A stretch of DNA of 64,000 bases from Lysobacteraceae bacterium 2PB (GTDB taxonomy: Bacteria; Pseudomonadota; Gammaproteobacteria; Xanthomonadales; Xanthomonadaceae), in assembly GCA_005502915.1 (NCBI GenBank), contig SCMT01000012.1, forward strand, positions 1-64,000, read 5' to 3'. Below, piece after piece: positions 28,918-38,375 of the stretch. The notes under the pieces were generated by a model. That model was not told where the DNA came from. It was given only the letters and a program-made list of their open reading frames with translations, and made no database searches. Position 1 is the stretch's first letter, and each line of letters begins with the position of its first letter. Position numbers and translations under genes: made by a program.

Positions 28918-30282
28918 TCAGCTGTTGGTGCGGCTGGTGGTCCCCGTCGTCGACGGGTTGGCGGAGGGATTATTCGTCGACTTGTTCGTCGTGCCGGACT
29001 TGCCGCCATTGCCCGTCGTGGACGAGGACGCGGAGCGGTCGCTCTCGCTCCCGCCTTCATCGGAACGCTTGACACGGATGCGATTCTCGACGTCCTTCAC
29101 GCCGGAGCAACGCTCGGCCAGGTCTTCGATGCGGTGCTTCATCCAGCGCTGTTCGACCGTGCCTTCCAGCGTGACTTCGCCGTTGGACACGCTGACGTTG
29201 ATGTGGGTCGCATCGATGTCCTCATCCTGCATCAGGCGCTCGTTGAGGTCTTCGGTGATGCGTTCGTCGGAACGCGAGTAGTTGCGGGGGCCCTTGCCGC
29301 GGTGGCTCTGGCGACCCTGCTGGCCACCCATGCCCTGGCTGCCCATCCCGTAACCGCCCATGCCGTAGCCGCTGCCGTGTCCGGCCTGGCTGCCCCAGCC
29401 TTCATCGCCCTGGCCGCTCTGGCCGTAGCTGCTGCCTTGTCCATGGTTGCCTTGGCCGTAGCTGCCCTGACCGTAATTCTGGCCGTAGCCGCCACGCGGG
29501 TTGCCGAGCGACTGGCCATGACGGGGAGCGCCGCCGTGACCGGCACCGATCTCCGCGAAATCGCCTCGGCCGTAGCCGCTCTGGTTGTATTCGCCTTGGT
29601 CGTAGGGCCGCTGACCGTACGAACCCTGGCCGTACGAACCCTGGCCGTACGTGCCCGGACCATGGGCGCCCTGGTCGTAGGGCCTCTGGGTCGAACCGCT
29701 CTGTCCGTAGCGCGCCTGGCCGCCCTGGCCACGCATGCCCTGCCCGTACTGTTCATTCGCGAACTCTCGGGCGCCCTGCTGGTTCATGCCGTACAGAGAC
29801 TCGTCCTCGGACGCGTAACCGCCGAAACGACCTGCCTGCATGTCGCGACGTCCCTGGCCCTGGCCGCCATGACGGTCCTGTCCATAGCCTCCCTGTCCGT
29901 ATCCGCCCTGTCCGTATCCGCGCGAACCGCCGCTCTCGGAGTAGTCCTGGCCGTAGCGCTGCTCGGCATACGCGCTGCTGTCCCACTGGCCGCCGCGCGA
30001 CGCACCCTGCGACTGTTCGTACTCGGCACGCGGATCGTCGTAGTCCGTCCCGCGGTAACGACCGCCCGCACCGGCCTGCAGACGCCCGTTGCGACCGTCG
30101 GCATGACGCGTCTGGTTGTAGTCCTGCTGTCGGTTGCCGCGATGTTCGTACTCGTTCGCCATCTCGTTTCTCCTTTGGTTGAGCCACTGTGTACCGGCGT
30201 TCAGACAACGCGTGCCCAGGTCGAGCATCTCCTGTCCTAGCGCCTTGATTCCGGTCGTACCGGGATTCCTGTCTTCACTCAT
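28918..30282 (-). CDS. BON-domain protein with Gly/Tyr/Gln-rich low-complexity region
   Basis: 454 residues from the ATG at 30282 (GGAGG eight bases upstream), or 414 from the in-frame ATG at 30162, which has its own AAGGAG; both starts look usable. After a 40-residue N-terminal helix, residues about 60-320 are a low-complexity stretch of GYGQ/GSYGQ/YDQ units like eukaryotic prion-like domains. One BON domain follows (ITEDLNERLMQDEDIDATHI to VENRIRVKR), then a Ser/Thr/Asn-rich tail. No signal peptide is seen. BON domains bind membranes or lipids. The gene sits under a perfect sigma-54 type promoter. The role, perhaps stress-induced condensates or envelope protection, is speculation. Confidence 0.85.
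   Translation of the reverse strand: MSEDRNPGTTGIKALGQEMLDLGTRCLNAGTQWLNQRRNEMANEYEHRGNRQQDYNQTRHADGRNGRLQAGAGGRYRGTDYDDPRAEYEQSQGASRGGQWDSSAYAEQRYGQDYSESGGSRGYGQGGYGQGGYGQDRHGGQGQGRRDMQAGRFGGYASEDESLYGMNQQGAREFANEQYGQGMRGQGGQARYGQSGSTQRPYDQGAHGPGTYGQGSYGQGSYGQRPYDQGEYNQSGYGRGDFAEIGAGHGGAPRHGQSLGNPRGGYGQNYGQGSYGQGNHGQGSSYGQSGQGDEGWGSQAGHGSGYGMGGYGMGSQGMGGQQGRQSHRGKGPRNYSRSDERITEDLNERLMQDEDIDATHINVSVSNGEVTLEGTVEQRWMKHRIEDLAERCSGVKDVENRIRVKRSDEGGSESDRSASSSTTGNGGKSGTTNKSTNNPSANPSTTGTTSRTNS
29621..29650. repeat. Tandem 15-bp repeat within the BON/GYQ gene
   Basis: GAACCCTGGCCGTAC occurs twice head to tail, encoding successive GSYGQ units on the minus strand. The wider region 29300-29930 is built of similar degenerate 15-bp units. 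Confidence 0.8.
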
Positions 30283-30365
30283 GATCGAAACCTCCTGCAT
30301 GGGATGGGGCTGTCTTCCATCCGTCTCTTCGTCTTCGCACGAATGCGGATGACGGTTCGATAGGC

Positions 30366-30380
30366 GCAAGACGCGTGCCA
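30366..30380 (-). promoter_or_regulatory. Perfect sigma-54 promoter for the BON/GYQ gene
   Basis: Minus strand TGGCACG-CGTC-TTGC, an exact -24/-12 element, about 70 bases of leader before the ATG at 30282. The 30283-30646 gap also holds the opposite-strand sigma-54 site at 30566 and an A/T tract at 30444, so it is a shared divergent control region. Confidence 0.8.
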
Positions 30381-30443
30381 CGCGGCATCCCCCGTCATCA
30401 CGGACATCGGGATGCGAGAACGCGTGCACGCCATGCGCGGACC

Positions 30444-30456
30444 TGCATTTTTTTCG
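30444..30456. promoter_or_regulatory. A/T-tract element between two divergent sigma-54 promoters
   Basis: TGCATTTTTTTCG, one of five similar tracts in this block. It lies 64 bases upstream of the minus-strand promoter and 110 bases upstream of the plus-strand one, the range typical for IHF or activator sites. Confidence 0.4.
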
Positions 30457-30565
30457 TGGATGCGCCGCATAGACGGGCGATCGCCAACATGCATCGGGCC
30501 CGCGCATCGCTGCGGCGCGCTGCACGCGCATGCGATCGATACCGCCGACGCTGCATGCATGCGGA

Positions 30566-30580
30566 TGGCACGGATGTTGC
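30566..30580 (+). promoter_or_regulatory. Perfect sigma-54 promoter for the small acidic protein and ADH
   Basis: TGGCACG-GATG-TTGC, an exact match, with a predicted leader of about 55 bases before the ATG at 30647. Confidence 0.8.
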
Positions 30581-30646
30581 AACGGTCTCCATTCGCGACA
30601 CGGTCCATCGCGGACCGCGATCGCACCATCCTCCAGGAGAAAGACG

Positions 30647-30793
30647 ATGCACCATGCACGCGCTTCGCACCCACAGCGGGATATGGATCGGGACTGGCGC
30701 GACGATTCCGTCGCCGATCACGCAATCGATCCGCACGTGAACAACCATCCGAACCATCGCGTCGACCCGGACAACGAAGACGAAGAGGAATGA
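30647..30793 (+). CDS. Small acidic protein of 48 residues
   Basis: The ATG at 30647 has AGGAG seven bases upstream. The protein begins MHHARASHPQRDMDRDWRDD and ends in an acidic run DPDNEDEEE; it is rich in Asp, His and Asn, with no hydrophobic segment. I do not recognise the family. The strong ribosome binding site, perfect sigma-54 promoter and position in front of the alcohol dehydrogenase gene (97 bases on) make it a credible gene despite its size. Confidence 0.6.
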   Translation: MHHARASHPQRDMDRDWRDDSVADHAIDPHVNNHPNHRVDPDNEDEEE

Positions 30794-30889
30794 CGCAGGC
30801 GATCCGCTGCAGGCTGCATCGCCTGCAGCATCGATCGCCTCCACGCACGCGCCCGCCTGGCCGGGCAAAACGACCACGGAGAAGCACGC

Positions 30890-32053
30890 ATGCAGGCACT
30901 CGTATGGCACGGAAAGAACGACGTCCGCGTCGACCATGTCCAGGATCCGATCCTCCAGCACGACGACGACATCCTGATCCGGGTGACGGCGACCGCGATC
31001 TGCGGTTCCGACCTCCACCTCTACCGTGGCAAGGTGCCGGGACTGGAATCCGGCGACATCCTCGGCCACGAATTCATGGGCGTGATCGAGGACGCCGGCG
31101 CGGGCGTCACCGACCTGCGTCGCGGCGATCGAGTGGTGGTGCCGTTCACGATCTCCTGCGGCGACTGCTTCTTCTGCGACCACGATCTCTACGCCGCCTG
31201 CGAAACCACCAACCCGGGGCGCGGCGCGATCATGAACGCCAAGGGCGTGAAGTCCGGCGCAGGGATGTTCGGCTACACCCACCTCTACGGTGGCTACGAA
31301 GGCGGCCAGGCGGAATACGTCCGCGTGCCGAAGGCGAACACCGGGCCGATCCGCATCCCGGACGGGCTGGATGACGAGCGCGTGCTGTTCCTGTCCGACA
31401 TCCTGCCGACCGGCTACCAGGCCGTGCTGAATGCCGAGGTGCGGCCCGGCAGCACCGTCGCGATCTTCGGTGCCGGACCGGTCGGCTGCATGGCTGCGGC
31501 CTGCGCGCGGCTCCAGGGCGCGGCGCGCATCTTCGTCGTCGACCACCATGCGTTCCGCCTGCAGTACGTGCGCCAGCACTACGACGCGGAGACCATCGAC
31601 TTCGATCAGGTGGACGACCCTGCGGAATGGATCATCGAGCAGACCGGTGGACGCGGCGTCGACGCCAGCATCGAGGCGGTCGGCTTCGAGGCCAAGGGCA
31701 GCGCGATCGAGACCGCGCTGACCACGATGAAACTCGAAGGCTCCAGCGGCGTCGCCCTGCGCCAGGCGATCGCCGCCACGCGTCGCGGCGGCACTGTCAG
31801 CGTCGCCGGCGTGTATGCCGGCTTCATCCACGGCTTCCTGTTCGGCGATGCCTTCGAGAAGGGGCTGACCTTCCGGATGGGGCAGACCCACGTGCAGAAA
31901 TACCTGCCGGAACTGCTGGCGCTGGTCGCCGAAGGTCGCCTGCAGCCAGAGGAACTGATCAGCCACCGCCTGCCGCTGGCGGAAGCCGCGCGCGGCTATG
32001 CCATGTTCGACGAGAAGATCGACCAGTGCCGCAAGGTGGTGCTGCGACCCTGA
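30890..32053 (+). CDS. Zinc-dependent alcohol dehydrogenase
   Basis: 387 residues, MDR superfamily. Catalytic zinc ligands are in CGSDLH (38 on) and GHEFMG (59 on), structural zinc cysteines in [15 protein letters not shown], and the NAD-binding motif is [13 protein letters not shown]. The insert and C-terminal region resemble glutathione-independent formaldehyde dehydrogenase-like proteins. It would oxidise an alcohol or aldehyde with NAD(P)+. It is likely co-transcribed with the small acidic protein from the sigma-54 promoter at 30566. Confidence 0.88.
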   Translation: MQALVWHGKNDVRVDHVQDPILQHDDDILIRVTATAICGSDLHLYRGKVPGLESGDILGHEFMGVIEDAGAGVTDLRRGDRVVVPFTISCGDCFFCDHDLYAACETTNPGRGAIMNAKGVKSGAGMFGYTHLYGGYEGGQAEYVRVPKANTGPIRIPDGLDDERVLFLSDILPTGYQAVLNAEVRPGSTVAIFGAGPVGCMAAACARLQGAARIFVVDHHAFRLQYVRQHYDAETIDFDQVDDPAEWIIEQTGGRGVDASIEAVGFEAKGSAIETALTTMKLEGSSGVALRQAIAATRRGGTVSVAGVYAGFIHGFLFGDAFEKGLTFRMGQTHVQKYLPELLALVAEGRLQPEELISHRLPLAEAARGYAMFDEKIDQCRKVVLRP

Positions 32054-32132
32054 TACGCCGACGCCGGTCGTCGCGATGCCCGGGCATCGCGGCGGCCGGC
32101 CGCAGGCAGGTCCTGCTCCCGGCGTCCATGCG

Positions 32133-32807
32133 TCATGTCCCCGTCTGCCGATGCGGCGCATCCACCGCCTTGGACTGCGGCGAGTCCTTCTGGCGCAGCA
32201 CGATCGACAGCAGCACCAGCGCCAGCACCGAGAAGAACTCGCTCTGCCAGTTCTGGAAGGATTCGAACCAGAACCGCGACTCGCCCAGGTAGTCGACGAA
32301 GCCCACCAGCGGCCGGCCTTCGGCACGCGCCTCTTCCAGGTGCTGCAGCCAGCTGGCGCGCCAGTGGACGAAGAAGGACAGCGCGCACAGCGCGAGCAGC
32401 GCCAACGCCAGGGTCTGTCCGTACAGCTTCCGCCAGACACCGCCGCGAGCAGCGAAGCCGGGAGTCGGTCCCGCATCGACGCGTTCGGGCGCCTCGTCGC
32501 CCGGAAGGGGCTGCGATTCGGCGGATCCGCGCTGGTACAGCCAGGCCGACAGCAACACGTACAGGCCCATCTGCAGGAATTCGCTTTCCCAGTTCTCGAA
32601 GGTCGCCGACAGGAAGTGCGGCTCGAAGAGATAGCGGTGCCACGGCACGAGCGCCTCGCCACGCGCCAGATGCTCCCCGTTGAGCACCGACAGACCGGCG
32701 GCGTACTGGCCGACGAGGCTCGCGACGAAGAGCGCGATCAGCACCAGGGAAAGCCCGTTGTCGCGGAGGAATCCGTGCTTCCGGTTCAGGCGTGGCCTGT
32801 CGCTCAT
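32133..32807 (-). CDS. DUF6766-like membrane protein
   Basis: 224 residues from the ATG at 32807, overlapping the UbiB-like gene stop by four bases. Two similar halves each carry hydrophobic helices and a repeated motif: SATFENWESEFLQMGLYVLL and ESFQNWQSEFFSVLALVLLS, so it is an internal duplication. About four transmembrane helices. Function unknown. A perfect 20-bp palindrome (32072-32091) lies in the convergent gap with the ADH gene. Confidence 0.75.
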   Translation of the reverse strand: MSDRPRLNRKHGFLRDNGLSLVLIALFVASLVGQYAAGLSVLNGEHLARGEALVPWHRYLFEPHFLSATFENWESEFLQMGLYVLLSAWLYQRGSAESQPLPGDEAPERVDAGPTPGFAARGGVWRKLYGQTLALALLALCALSFFVHWRASWLQHLEEARAEGRPLVGFVDYLGESRFWFESFQNWQSEFFSVLALVLLSIVLRQKDSPQSKAVDAPHRQTGT

Positions 32808-34501
32808 GGCACGTCCTCGCTCGTCGGCGCCCGGGACTTGCCCGCGCGGCGATCGGTGATGAGTGCGCTGAGCACCAGTCCCGCGCCGATCGACCCGGCC
32901 GTCGCGAACAGCAGCATCACGATCGTCGAAGCATCGGTGCCGGCGATGCCGCGATGTCGAAGCAGCATGGCCGAGGCGATCACCAGCGACGCGGTGACCA
33001 CGCCCGCGCTGATGCGGTTGGCGATCTTCTGCAGGTTCTCGATCAGCCGCGATTCTTCCAGCCCGGCGATGCGCAGGCTGAGACGATTCTCCGCAGCAAG
33101 GGCCAGGACTTTCGACACCTGGCCCGGCAGTTCCTCGACGAGCCGCTGCATCTGCAGCGCGTCGCTGGCCAGTCGCGACTGCGAGAAGGTGCCGCGCAGG
33201 CGGGTCAGGATCACGCGCTCCAGGTGACGCTCGACGACGCGCTTGCGGTCGAGCGTGGGCTCGAGCGCTTGCGCGACCGTCTCCAGGTTCATCAGGGTCT
33301 TGCCCAGCACGCTCAGTTCCGGCGGCATGCGCAGGCCGTGTCGCGTCGCGATGCGCACCATGTCGAAGAACATCCGTCCTTCGGAGAACGCCTCCGAACC
33401 ACCATGCGCGTGGTACCGCGCGATGACCCGCGACACTTCGCGCCGATAGCCCGGTGCATCGAACTCCGGCAGGCTGGTGCCCATGGCGATGCCCACCTCC
33501 GCGACGTCCTCGCCGCGCCCGTCGACCGCCGCCAGCAGCAGCTGCAGCAGTTCGCCGCGACGCCGCGGCGCGACATGGGTCACCATGCCCAGGTCGAGGA
33601 TGGCCAGCCGGCCGTCGTCGGCCAGCAGCAGATTGCCCGGATGCGGGTCGGCGTGGATGTCGCCGTGGATGAACACCTGGTCGAGGTAGCCGCGCAGCAG
33701 GGCTTCGGCGAGATCGCGCATGTCCTGCTCGATCCGGCGCACGCCCGGGATGTCCTGCACTTTGATGCCCTTCACCAGGGTCATCGTCAACACGCGTCGC
33801 GAGCAGAGGTCGCGCAGCGGGCTCGGCACGAACAGCTGCGGATAGCCTTCGAAGTGCCCGGCGAACCGCTCCAGGTTGTCGACTTCCTCGCGATAGTCCA
33901 GCTCGGCGAGCAGCACGGCGCGGAACTCGCGCACCCATTCGGAAAAATGCACCCGGCGACCGACCGAGGTGATGCGGTCGGCAGCCCGCGCGATGCCCAG
34001 GAGGATCTCCAGGTCCTGGGCGACCTGTTGCTCGACGCCCGGGCGCTGGACCTTCACCGCGACCTGGCGTCCGTCGCGGAGCGTCGCGCGATGCACCTGC
34101 GCGAGCGAAGCGCTGCCGATCGGTTCGACGTCGATGCTCGCGAATATGCTGTGGATGCGCACACTGAGCTCGGCTTCGATCTGCGCGCGCACCTGTTCGA
34201 AGGGGATCGGCGCGACATCGCTCTGCATGCGCTCGAGCGCGGCCATGTATTCCGGGGGGACCATGTCGGGCCGCGTCGACAGCGCCTGACCGATCTTGAC
34301 GAAGGCCGGCCCCATCGCTTCCAGGTCGTGCACGAATTGCTCGGGCGTGCCGTCGCTTGCCGCCGTCGCTGCCGCTGTCGCCGTCTGCGCCGGCGAAGCC
34401 GCGCCGGGCTCGGTGTCCAGTCCAGAGAAGATGCCGGCATTGCGATATCGCGCGAGGAAGGCCGCGATGCGCATCGAGCGTGCGGCGTCATTGTCGTTCA
34501 T
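32804..34501 (-). CDS. ABC1/UbiB-family protein kinase-like protein
   Basis: 565 residues. The UbiB signature KxGQ appears as FVKIGQALSTRPD, followed by the Ala-rich loop SASLAQVHRA, the KVQRPGV lysine, HGDIHADPHPGN and LDLGMVTH. Two C-terminal transmembrane helices follow (VVTASLVIASAMLL and IVMLLFATAGSIGAGLVLSA). UbiB-type ATPases assist ubiquinone biosynthesis or lipid extraction. This one is not with other ubi genes but with the DUF6766 gene inside a stress-type block, so it is probably a second, non-housekeeping copy. No sigma-54 site was found for it. Confidence 0.88.
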   Translation of the reverse strand: MNDNDAARSMRIAAFLARYRNAGIFSGLDTEPGAASPAQTATAAATAASDGTPEQFVHDLEAMGPAFVKIGQALSTRPDMVPPEYMAALERMQSDVAPIPFEQVRAQIEAELSVRIHSIFASIDVEPIGSASLAQVHRATLRDGRQVAVKVQRPGVEQQVAQDLEILLGIARAADRITSVGRRVHFSEWVREFRAVLLAELDYREEVDNLERFAGHFEGYPQLFVPSPLRDLCSRRVLTMTLVKGIKVQDIPGVRRIEQDMRDLAEALLRGYLDQVFIHGDIHADPHPGNLLLADDGRLAILDLGMVTHVAPRRRGELLQLLLAAVDGRGEDVAEVGIAMGTSLPEFDAPGYRREVSRVIARYHAHGGSEAFSEGRMFFDMVRIATRHGLRMPPELSVLGKTLMNLETVAQALEPTLDRKRVVERHLERVILTRLRGTFSQSRLASDALQMQRLVEELPGQVSKVLALAAENRLSLRIAGLEESRLIENLQKIANRISAGVVTASLVIASAMLLRHRGIAGTDASTIVMLLFATAGSIGAGLVLSALITDRRAGKSRAPTSEDVP

Positions 34502-34552
34502 GCAGGGTCTCCAGTGGCTTGCATCGTGTATTCCAGGGCGCCCATGCCCTCA

Positions 34553-34567
34553 TGGCGCGCAAGTTGC
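34553..34567 (+). promoter_or_regulatory. Sigma-54-like promoter (one mismatch)
   Basis: TGGCGCG-CAAG-TTGC: a single change (A to G) in the -24 box; the -12 box is perfect. It lies 43 bases before the ATG of the small membrane protein at 34610. Confidence 0.5.
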
Positions 34568-34609
34568 TACGACCGTCGATACGCACATCACGCACCGACG
34601 AGGTTCCGC

Positions 34610-34915
34610 ATGATCGACATGAGCATCGCCAGGCAACTGGTCGGCTGGACGGCATCCGCGATCCTGCTGGTCACCCTCGCCAGCCAGGTGCGCACGCAGT
34701 GGGTCACCGGCGCGACGAGGGGCGTGTCGCGCAGGCTGTTCATCGGCCAGAGTGCGGCGAGCCTCGGCTTCCTGGGCTACAGCGCGATGGTCGGCGACAC
34801 GGTCTTCGTCTTCACGAACACCTGCATCCTGCTCACCGCCCTGGTGGGACAGGCGGTCGATCGTCGCAACAGGGCGCGGGCCGACGCCTCCCGCGAGCCG
34901 CCGGCGCGCGCGTGA
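34610..34915 (+). CDS. Small three-helix membrane protein, SemiSWEET/PQ-loop-like
   Basis: 101 residues from the ATG at 34610 (GAGG six bases upstream). Three transmembrane helices; the pattern VGWTASAILLVTLASQVRTQ, then GVSRRLFIGQSAASLGFLGY and VFVFTNTCILLTALVGQ, resembles single-triple-helix-bundle SemiSWEET/MtN3 proteins, with SQVRTQ at the PQ-loop position. It might dimerise to pass small solutes. Divergent from the UbiB-like gene. Confidence 0.65.
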   Translation: MIDMSIARQLVGWTASAILLVTLASQVRTQWVTGATRGVSRRLFIGQSAASLGFLGYSAMVGDTVFVFTNTCILLTALVGQAVDRRNRARADASREPPARA

Positions 34916-34944
34916 TGGCTGCGCGCCGGCGGCGACGGCACGCT

Positions 34945-37317
34945 TCATGCGATCGGCGGATCGGTCTCGCGCGCGAAGTGGCGATGCGCGGCGAGCGCGG
35001 CGACGAAGCGGAACGGCGTGCGCTCGTCGGCTTCCTGCACCCGCAGCAACCCCTCGTCCTCGTAGTCCATCGGCAGTCCCGCGAGCGCGAGCAAACGCTG
35101 ACCCTCGCCGATGGCGAGGATCGGCTTGCAGTGGCGGAACTGATCGCGCACGAACTCCAGCGCACGGCCGTCGTCCATGAGCATCTGCACGCAGCGGATG
35201 CCGCCGGGGACAATCAGGCCGTCGAACAGCACGGACGGTTCGCTTTCCAGCGAGGCATCGGCGGTGAGGCCGGGCGATGCGACGCTGGCGATGGTCCCGA
35301 TCCGCGGACCGACGAGCTTGACGACGGCGCCCTCGCCCTCGAGCGCATGGCGCAGCAGGGCCACGGCATCGATGTCCACGCCATCGGCGACCAGAATCGC
35401 CACGCGTCGCGTGCGCACGCCGCCATCGCCTGGAAGGGCCAGCATCGACAAGGCGGGCGAACGCTGCGGGGACGTGGATCGCGGTGCCTCGGACACGGCC
35501 GGCATGGGCGCCGGCAAAGTGTCGATGCCCAGCCCATCGGCGACCTTGCGCGCGAGCGTTTCGGAGACGTTCCGCAGCATCGACACCATGCGCTCGCGGA
35601 TCGCGGGCACGGTGACCTTGCTCAGCTCGAAGCGGAATGCGGCGGCGATGTGCGCCTGCTCGACCGCAGTCTGGCTCTCGTAGAACAGCGAGGCCTGCCG
35701 GTAGTGCTCGGCGAATTTCGGCGGCTTGACCCGCAGTTCGTGACCCGAGACGGGCTCCGGGAACGAGACGAAGCCCTGCGCACCGGCCTGGAACGGGCAG
35801 CCGCCGCCCAGCGAATTCGGCTCGTACGAGACGCGACCGCGATGCACCGCCTGGCGATGCAGGCCGTCGCGCTGGTGGTTGTGCACCGGCGCCAGCGGCG
35901 CGTTGATCGGGATCTCGTGGAAATTCGGCCCGCCCAGCCGCGAGAGCTGGGTGTCCACGTACGAGTGGATGCGCCCGGCGAGCAGCGGATCGTTGCTGAA
36001 GTCGATCCCGGGCACCACGTGCGCGACGCAGAACGCCACCTGTTCGGTTTCGGCGAAGAAGTTGTCGGGGTTGCGATCGAGCACGAGGCGTCCGACCGGG
36101 CGCACCGGCACCAGTTCCTCCGGGATCAGCTTGGTGGCGTCCAGCACGTCGAAGTCGAAGGCCTCCGCCAGTTCCGCCGTGAAGAGCTGGATGCCGAGTT
36201 CCCATTCGGGATACTCGCCCGATTCGATCGCCTCCCAGAGGTCGCGGCGATGGTAATCCGGGTCCGCGCCGGCGATCTTCACCGCCTCGTCCCAGACCAG
36301 CGCATGCGTGCCCAGCCGAGGCGTCCAGTGGAACTTGACGAAATGACTGGCGCCGTCGGACGCCACGAACCGGTAGGTGTGCACGCCGAAGCCCTGCATC
36401 ATCCGGTAGCTGCGGGGCAGCGCGCGATCCGACATCAGCCACAGCAGCATGTGCGTGGATTCGGGCATCAGCGAAACGAAATCCCAGAAGGTATCGTGCG
36501 CGGATGCCGCCTGCGGCATGGCATGGTGCGGCTCGGGCTTGACCGCGTGCACCAGGTCCGGGAACTTCATCGCGTCCTGGATGAAGAACACCGGCATGTT
36601 GTTGCCCACGAGGTCCCAGTTGCCTTCGTCGGTGTAGAACTTGACCGCGAAACCGCGCACGTCGCGCGCCGTGTCCTTCGAGCCGCGCTCGCCGGCCACC
36701 GTGGAAAAGCGCACGAACACCGGCGTGATCTTCGAGGCTTCCGAGAACAGCGACGCGGCGGTGATGTCCGACAGCGATTCGTAGCATTCGAAGAAGCCGT
36801 GCGCGCCCGAACCCCGCGCATGGACGATGCGCTCGGGTATGCGCTCATGGTCGAAGTGCGTGATCTTTTCGCGGAGGATGAAGTCCTTCAGCAGCGCGGG
36901 ACCCGAAGCGCCAGCCTTGAGCGAGTTCTGGTTGTCGGCGATGGGCACGCCCTGGTTGGTGGTCAGCCTGCGTTCGCTGCCGTCCGCGCGCATCGTCGCC
37001 AGCACGTTCGATTGCGGGCACTGCCCTGCGGCCGCCGGGTGACCGGTCTTCGCGTTCGTCCGGTCCTCGGACACCGTGCTGGCCGTGCCCGTCCTCGACA
37101 TCGACAGGGAGGCGCCCTGCGGCGGCGTCTGCGGACCGGAGCCGTACTCCGCCGCCTTCGCCTCGGCGTTGTCGAAGTCCGCGGCGACACGATCCGCTTC
37201 GCGCAGCTGCCGGTCCTGCTGGAGGCCGCGCTCGGCCGCAGGGATGGCAGCATTGTCTTCGTCGCTGCGCGGGGCTGCGTCGGGATGGTCGGACGTGGTG
37301 TGTTTCGATGAGGTCAT
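34945..37317 (-). CDS. katE: Large-subunit catalase, HPII type
   Basis: 790 residues from the ATG at 37317 (AAGGAA about seven bases upstream). It has the haem distal His in [31 protein letters not shown], the axial Tyr region [20 protein letters not shown], and a C-terminal DJ-1/amidotransferase-like domain (about 620-790) that marks large-subunit HPII catalases. It converts H2O2 to water and O2. It lies 82 bases after the DUF4142 gene with no separate sigma-54 site, so it is probably carried on that transcript. Confidence 0.94.
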   Translation of the reverse strand: MTSSKHTTSDHPDAAPRSDEDNAAIPAAERGLQQDRQLREADRVAADFDNAEAKAAEYGSGPQTPPQGASLSMSRTGTASTVSEDRTNAKTGHPAAAGQCPQSNVLATMRADGSERRLTTNQGVPIADNQNSLKAGASGPALLKDFILREKITHFDHERIPERIVHARGSGAHGFFECYESLSDITAASLFSEASKITPVFVRFSTVAGERGSKDTARDVRGFAVKFYTDEGNWDLVGNNMPVFFIQDAMKFPDLVHAVKPEPHHAMPQAASAHDTFWDFVSLMPESTHMLLWLMSDRALPRSYRMMQGFGVHTYRFVASDGASHFVKFHWTPRLGTHALVWDEAVKIAGADPDYHRRDLWEAIESGEYPEWELGIQLFTAELAEAFDFDVLDATKLIPEELVPVRPVGRLVLDRNPDNFFAETEQVAFCVAHVVPGIDFSNDPLLAGRIHSYVDTQLSRLGGPNFHEIPINAPLAPVHNHQRDGLHRQAVHRGRVSYEPNSLGGGCPFQAGAQGFVSFPEPVSGHELRVKPPKFAEHYRQASLFYESQTAVEQAHIAAAFRFELSKVTVPAIRERMVSMLRNVSETLARKVADGLGIDTLPAPMPAVSEAPRSTSPQRSPALSMLALPGDGGVRTRRVAILVADGVDIDAVALLRHALEGEGAVVKLVGPRIGTIASVASPGLTADASLESEPSVLFDGLIVPGGIRCVQMLMDDGRALEFVRDQFRHCKPILAIGEGQRLLALAGLPMDYEDEGLLRVQEADERTPFRFVAALAAHRHFARETDPPIA

Positions 37318-37399
37318 GGGGATTCCTTCCGGACGGGATGGCCGCATCGGGCGCGGCGCGGATGTCGAGATGCGATCATGGGTCTCGTCGAGCCCCTGC

Positions 37400-38047
37400 T
37401 CATTTCGATCGCGACAGCTGCGCGTCCACGGCGCGGGCATGCTCGCGGAGCTTCGGCAGCGCCGTCTTGACGAGCGTGCGCAGGGCCTCGTCGCGGACGG
37501 AGGCTTCGGCCGCCTCGTAGCGCGCGATGGAACGGGCATGGCCTTCGGCCATGTGCTGCAGGTAGGCGCGATCCAGATCGGCGCCCTGGCTCGAACGGAT
37601 CAGCGCATCCATGGCCTTCGACGACGCATCGATGTCCACGGCCTCGGAGCCCGCGAAGCTGCGCAGCTTCTCGTTCAGCGCGCCATGGTCGTCGGCGATG
37701 CGCTTGGCCAGCGCGCGCACATCGGCAGTGGGCGACTGCTGTTCGACGTGCCGCGAGACCTGCACTTCAGCCAGGCCGCTGGCGAGCGCGGTGCGCGCGA
37801 AATCGCGGTCGGTCGCGGGATTGCCGGCCGTTGCATCGCCCGACATGGTGGTGCCGTCGTGCGCGGCGTCGTTCACGGGTATCGTGCCTGGCGCTGTGCC
37901 CGGCGCGGGGGCATCGGTACGCGGCATGCTCGCTTGCGGCGGCGGCGCCGTGGATGCGACGGCATCGTCCGGCTGCATGTCGTCGCGACATCCGCCGAGC
38001 GCGATGGCAAGGGCGAACAGGGCGATGGTGCGGTGGGGGATCGGCAT
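37400..38047 (-). CDS. DUF4142 lipoprotein
   Basis: 215 residues from the ATG at 38047 (GGAG seven bases upstream). A lipobox (ALGGC near residue 20) is followed by a Pro/Ala/Thr-rich linker and a DUF4142 ferritin-like helical domain (about 80-212; DRDFARTALASGLAEVQVSR, AKRIADDHGALNEKL, YLQHMAEGHARSIARY). The His/Glu positions could hold metal, but this is not established. It is the first gene of a likely operon with katE, behind a perfect sigma-54 site. Confidence 0.88.
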   Translation of the reverse strand: MPIPHRTIALFALAIALGGCRDDMQPDDAVASTAPPPQASMPRTDAPAPGTAPGTIPVNDAAHDGTTMSGDATAGNPATDRDFARTALASGLAEVQVSRHVEQQSPTADVRALAKRIADDHGALNEKLRSFAGSEAVDIDASSKAMDALIRSSQGADLDRAYLQHMAEGHARSIARYEAAEASVRDEALRTLVKTALPKLREHARAVDAQLSRSK

Positions 38048-38113
38048 GTGGGTTCTCCGTGGGGGATGGTTGAGGGCGACACGCTCGACGCCCGTACTGC
38101 CGGATCGAGGACC

Positions 38114-38128
38114 GCAAGGAACATGCCA
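38114..38128 (-). promoter_or_regulatory. Perfect sigma-54 promoter for DUF4142-katE
   Basis: Minus strand TGGCATG-TTCC-TTGC, about 67 bases before the ATG at 38047. The divergent gap 38048-38375 also contains the site at 38315 and an A/T tract at 38216. Confidence 0.75.
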
Positions 38129-38215
38129 CGCGTCTTCCGGCGTCCCACGCACCGCACGACGGCCTTTCCGCGGCGGTGATCGCCTGCGGAATGTCCATCG
38201 CGTCGTCGCGAGGCG

Positions 38216-38229
38216 TGAAAATTTTTCCA
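38216..38229. promoter_or_regulatory. A/T-tract element between divergent sigma-54 promoters
   Basis: TGAAAATTTTTCCA, placed 88 bases from each flanking sigma-54 site, almost exactly midway. It resembles the tracts at 25857, 30444, 40206 and 47499. Confidence 0.4.
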
Positions 38230-38314
38230 TGCCCCAGCAATTCTTTTGATCGAAGCCGCACGCGCCATCGTTCGCGCAGCGTGTCTGCGTCGCGCAAGGA
38301 CACCACCGGGCGCA

Positions 38315-38329
38315 TGGCATGGTTCTTGA
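38315..38329 (+). promoter_or_regulatory. Sigma-54-like promoter (TTGA variant)
   Basis: TGGCATG-GTTC-TTGA: perfect -24 box, -12 box with GA instead of GC. The site at 49493 has the same TTGATGC variant. It lies 47 bases before the ATG at 38376. Confidence 0.5.
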
Positions 38330-38375
38330 TGCACCCATCGGCGAGCGATGACGCTCGACAACGGTCGGAGATGAC

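Noticed and set aside
32072-32091. Perfect 20-bp palindrome between ADH and DUF6766 genes as a regulatory site
   Set aside because: It lies between convergent genes and most simply forms a hairpin at the transcript ends, though it lacks a T-run.
37318-37399. A separate sigma-54 promoter for katE
   Set aside because: No -24/-12 pattern is present in the 82-base gap; read-through from the DUF4142 promoter is simpler.
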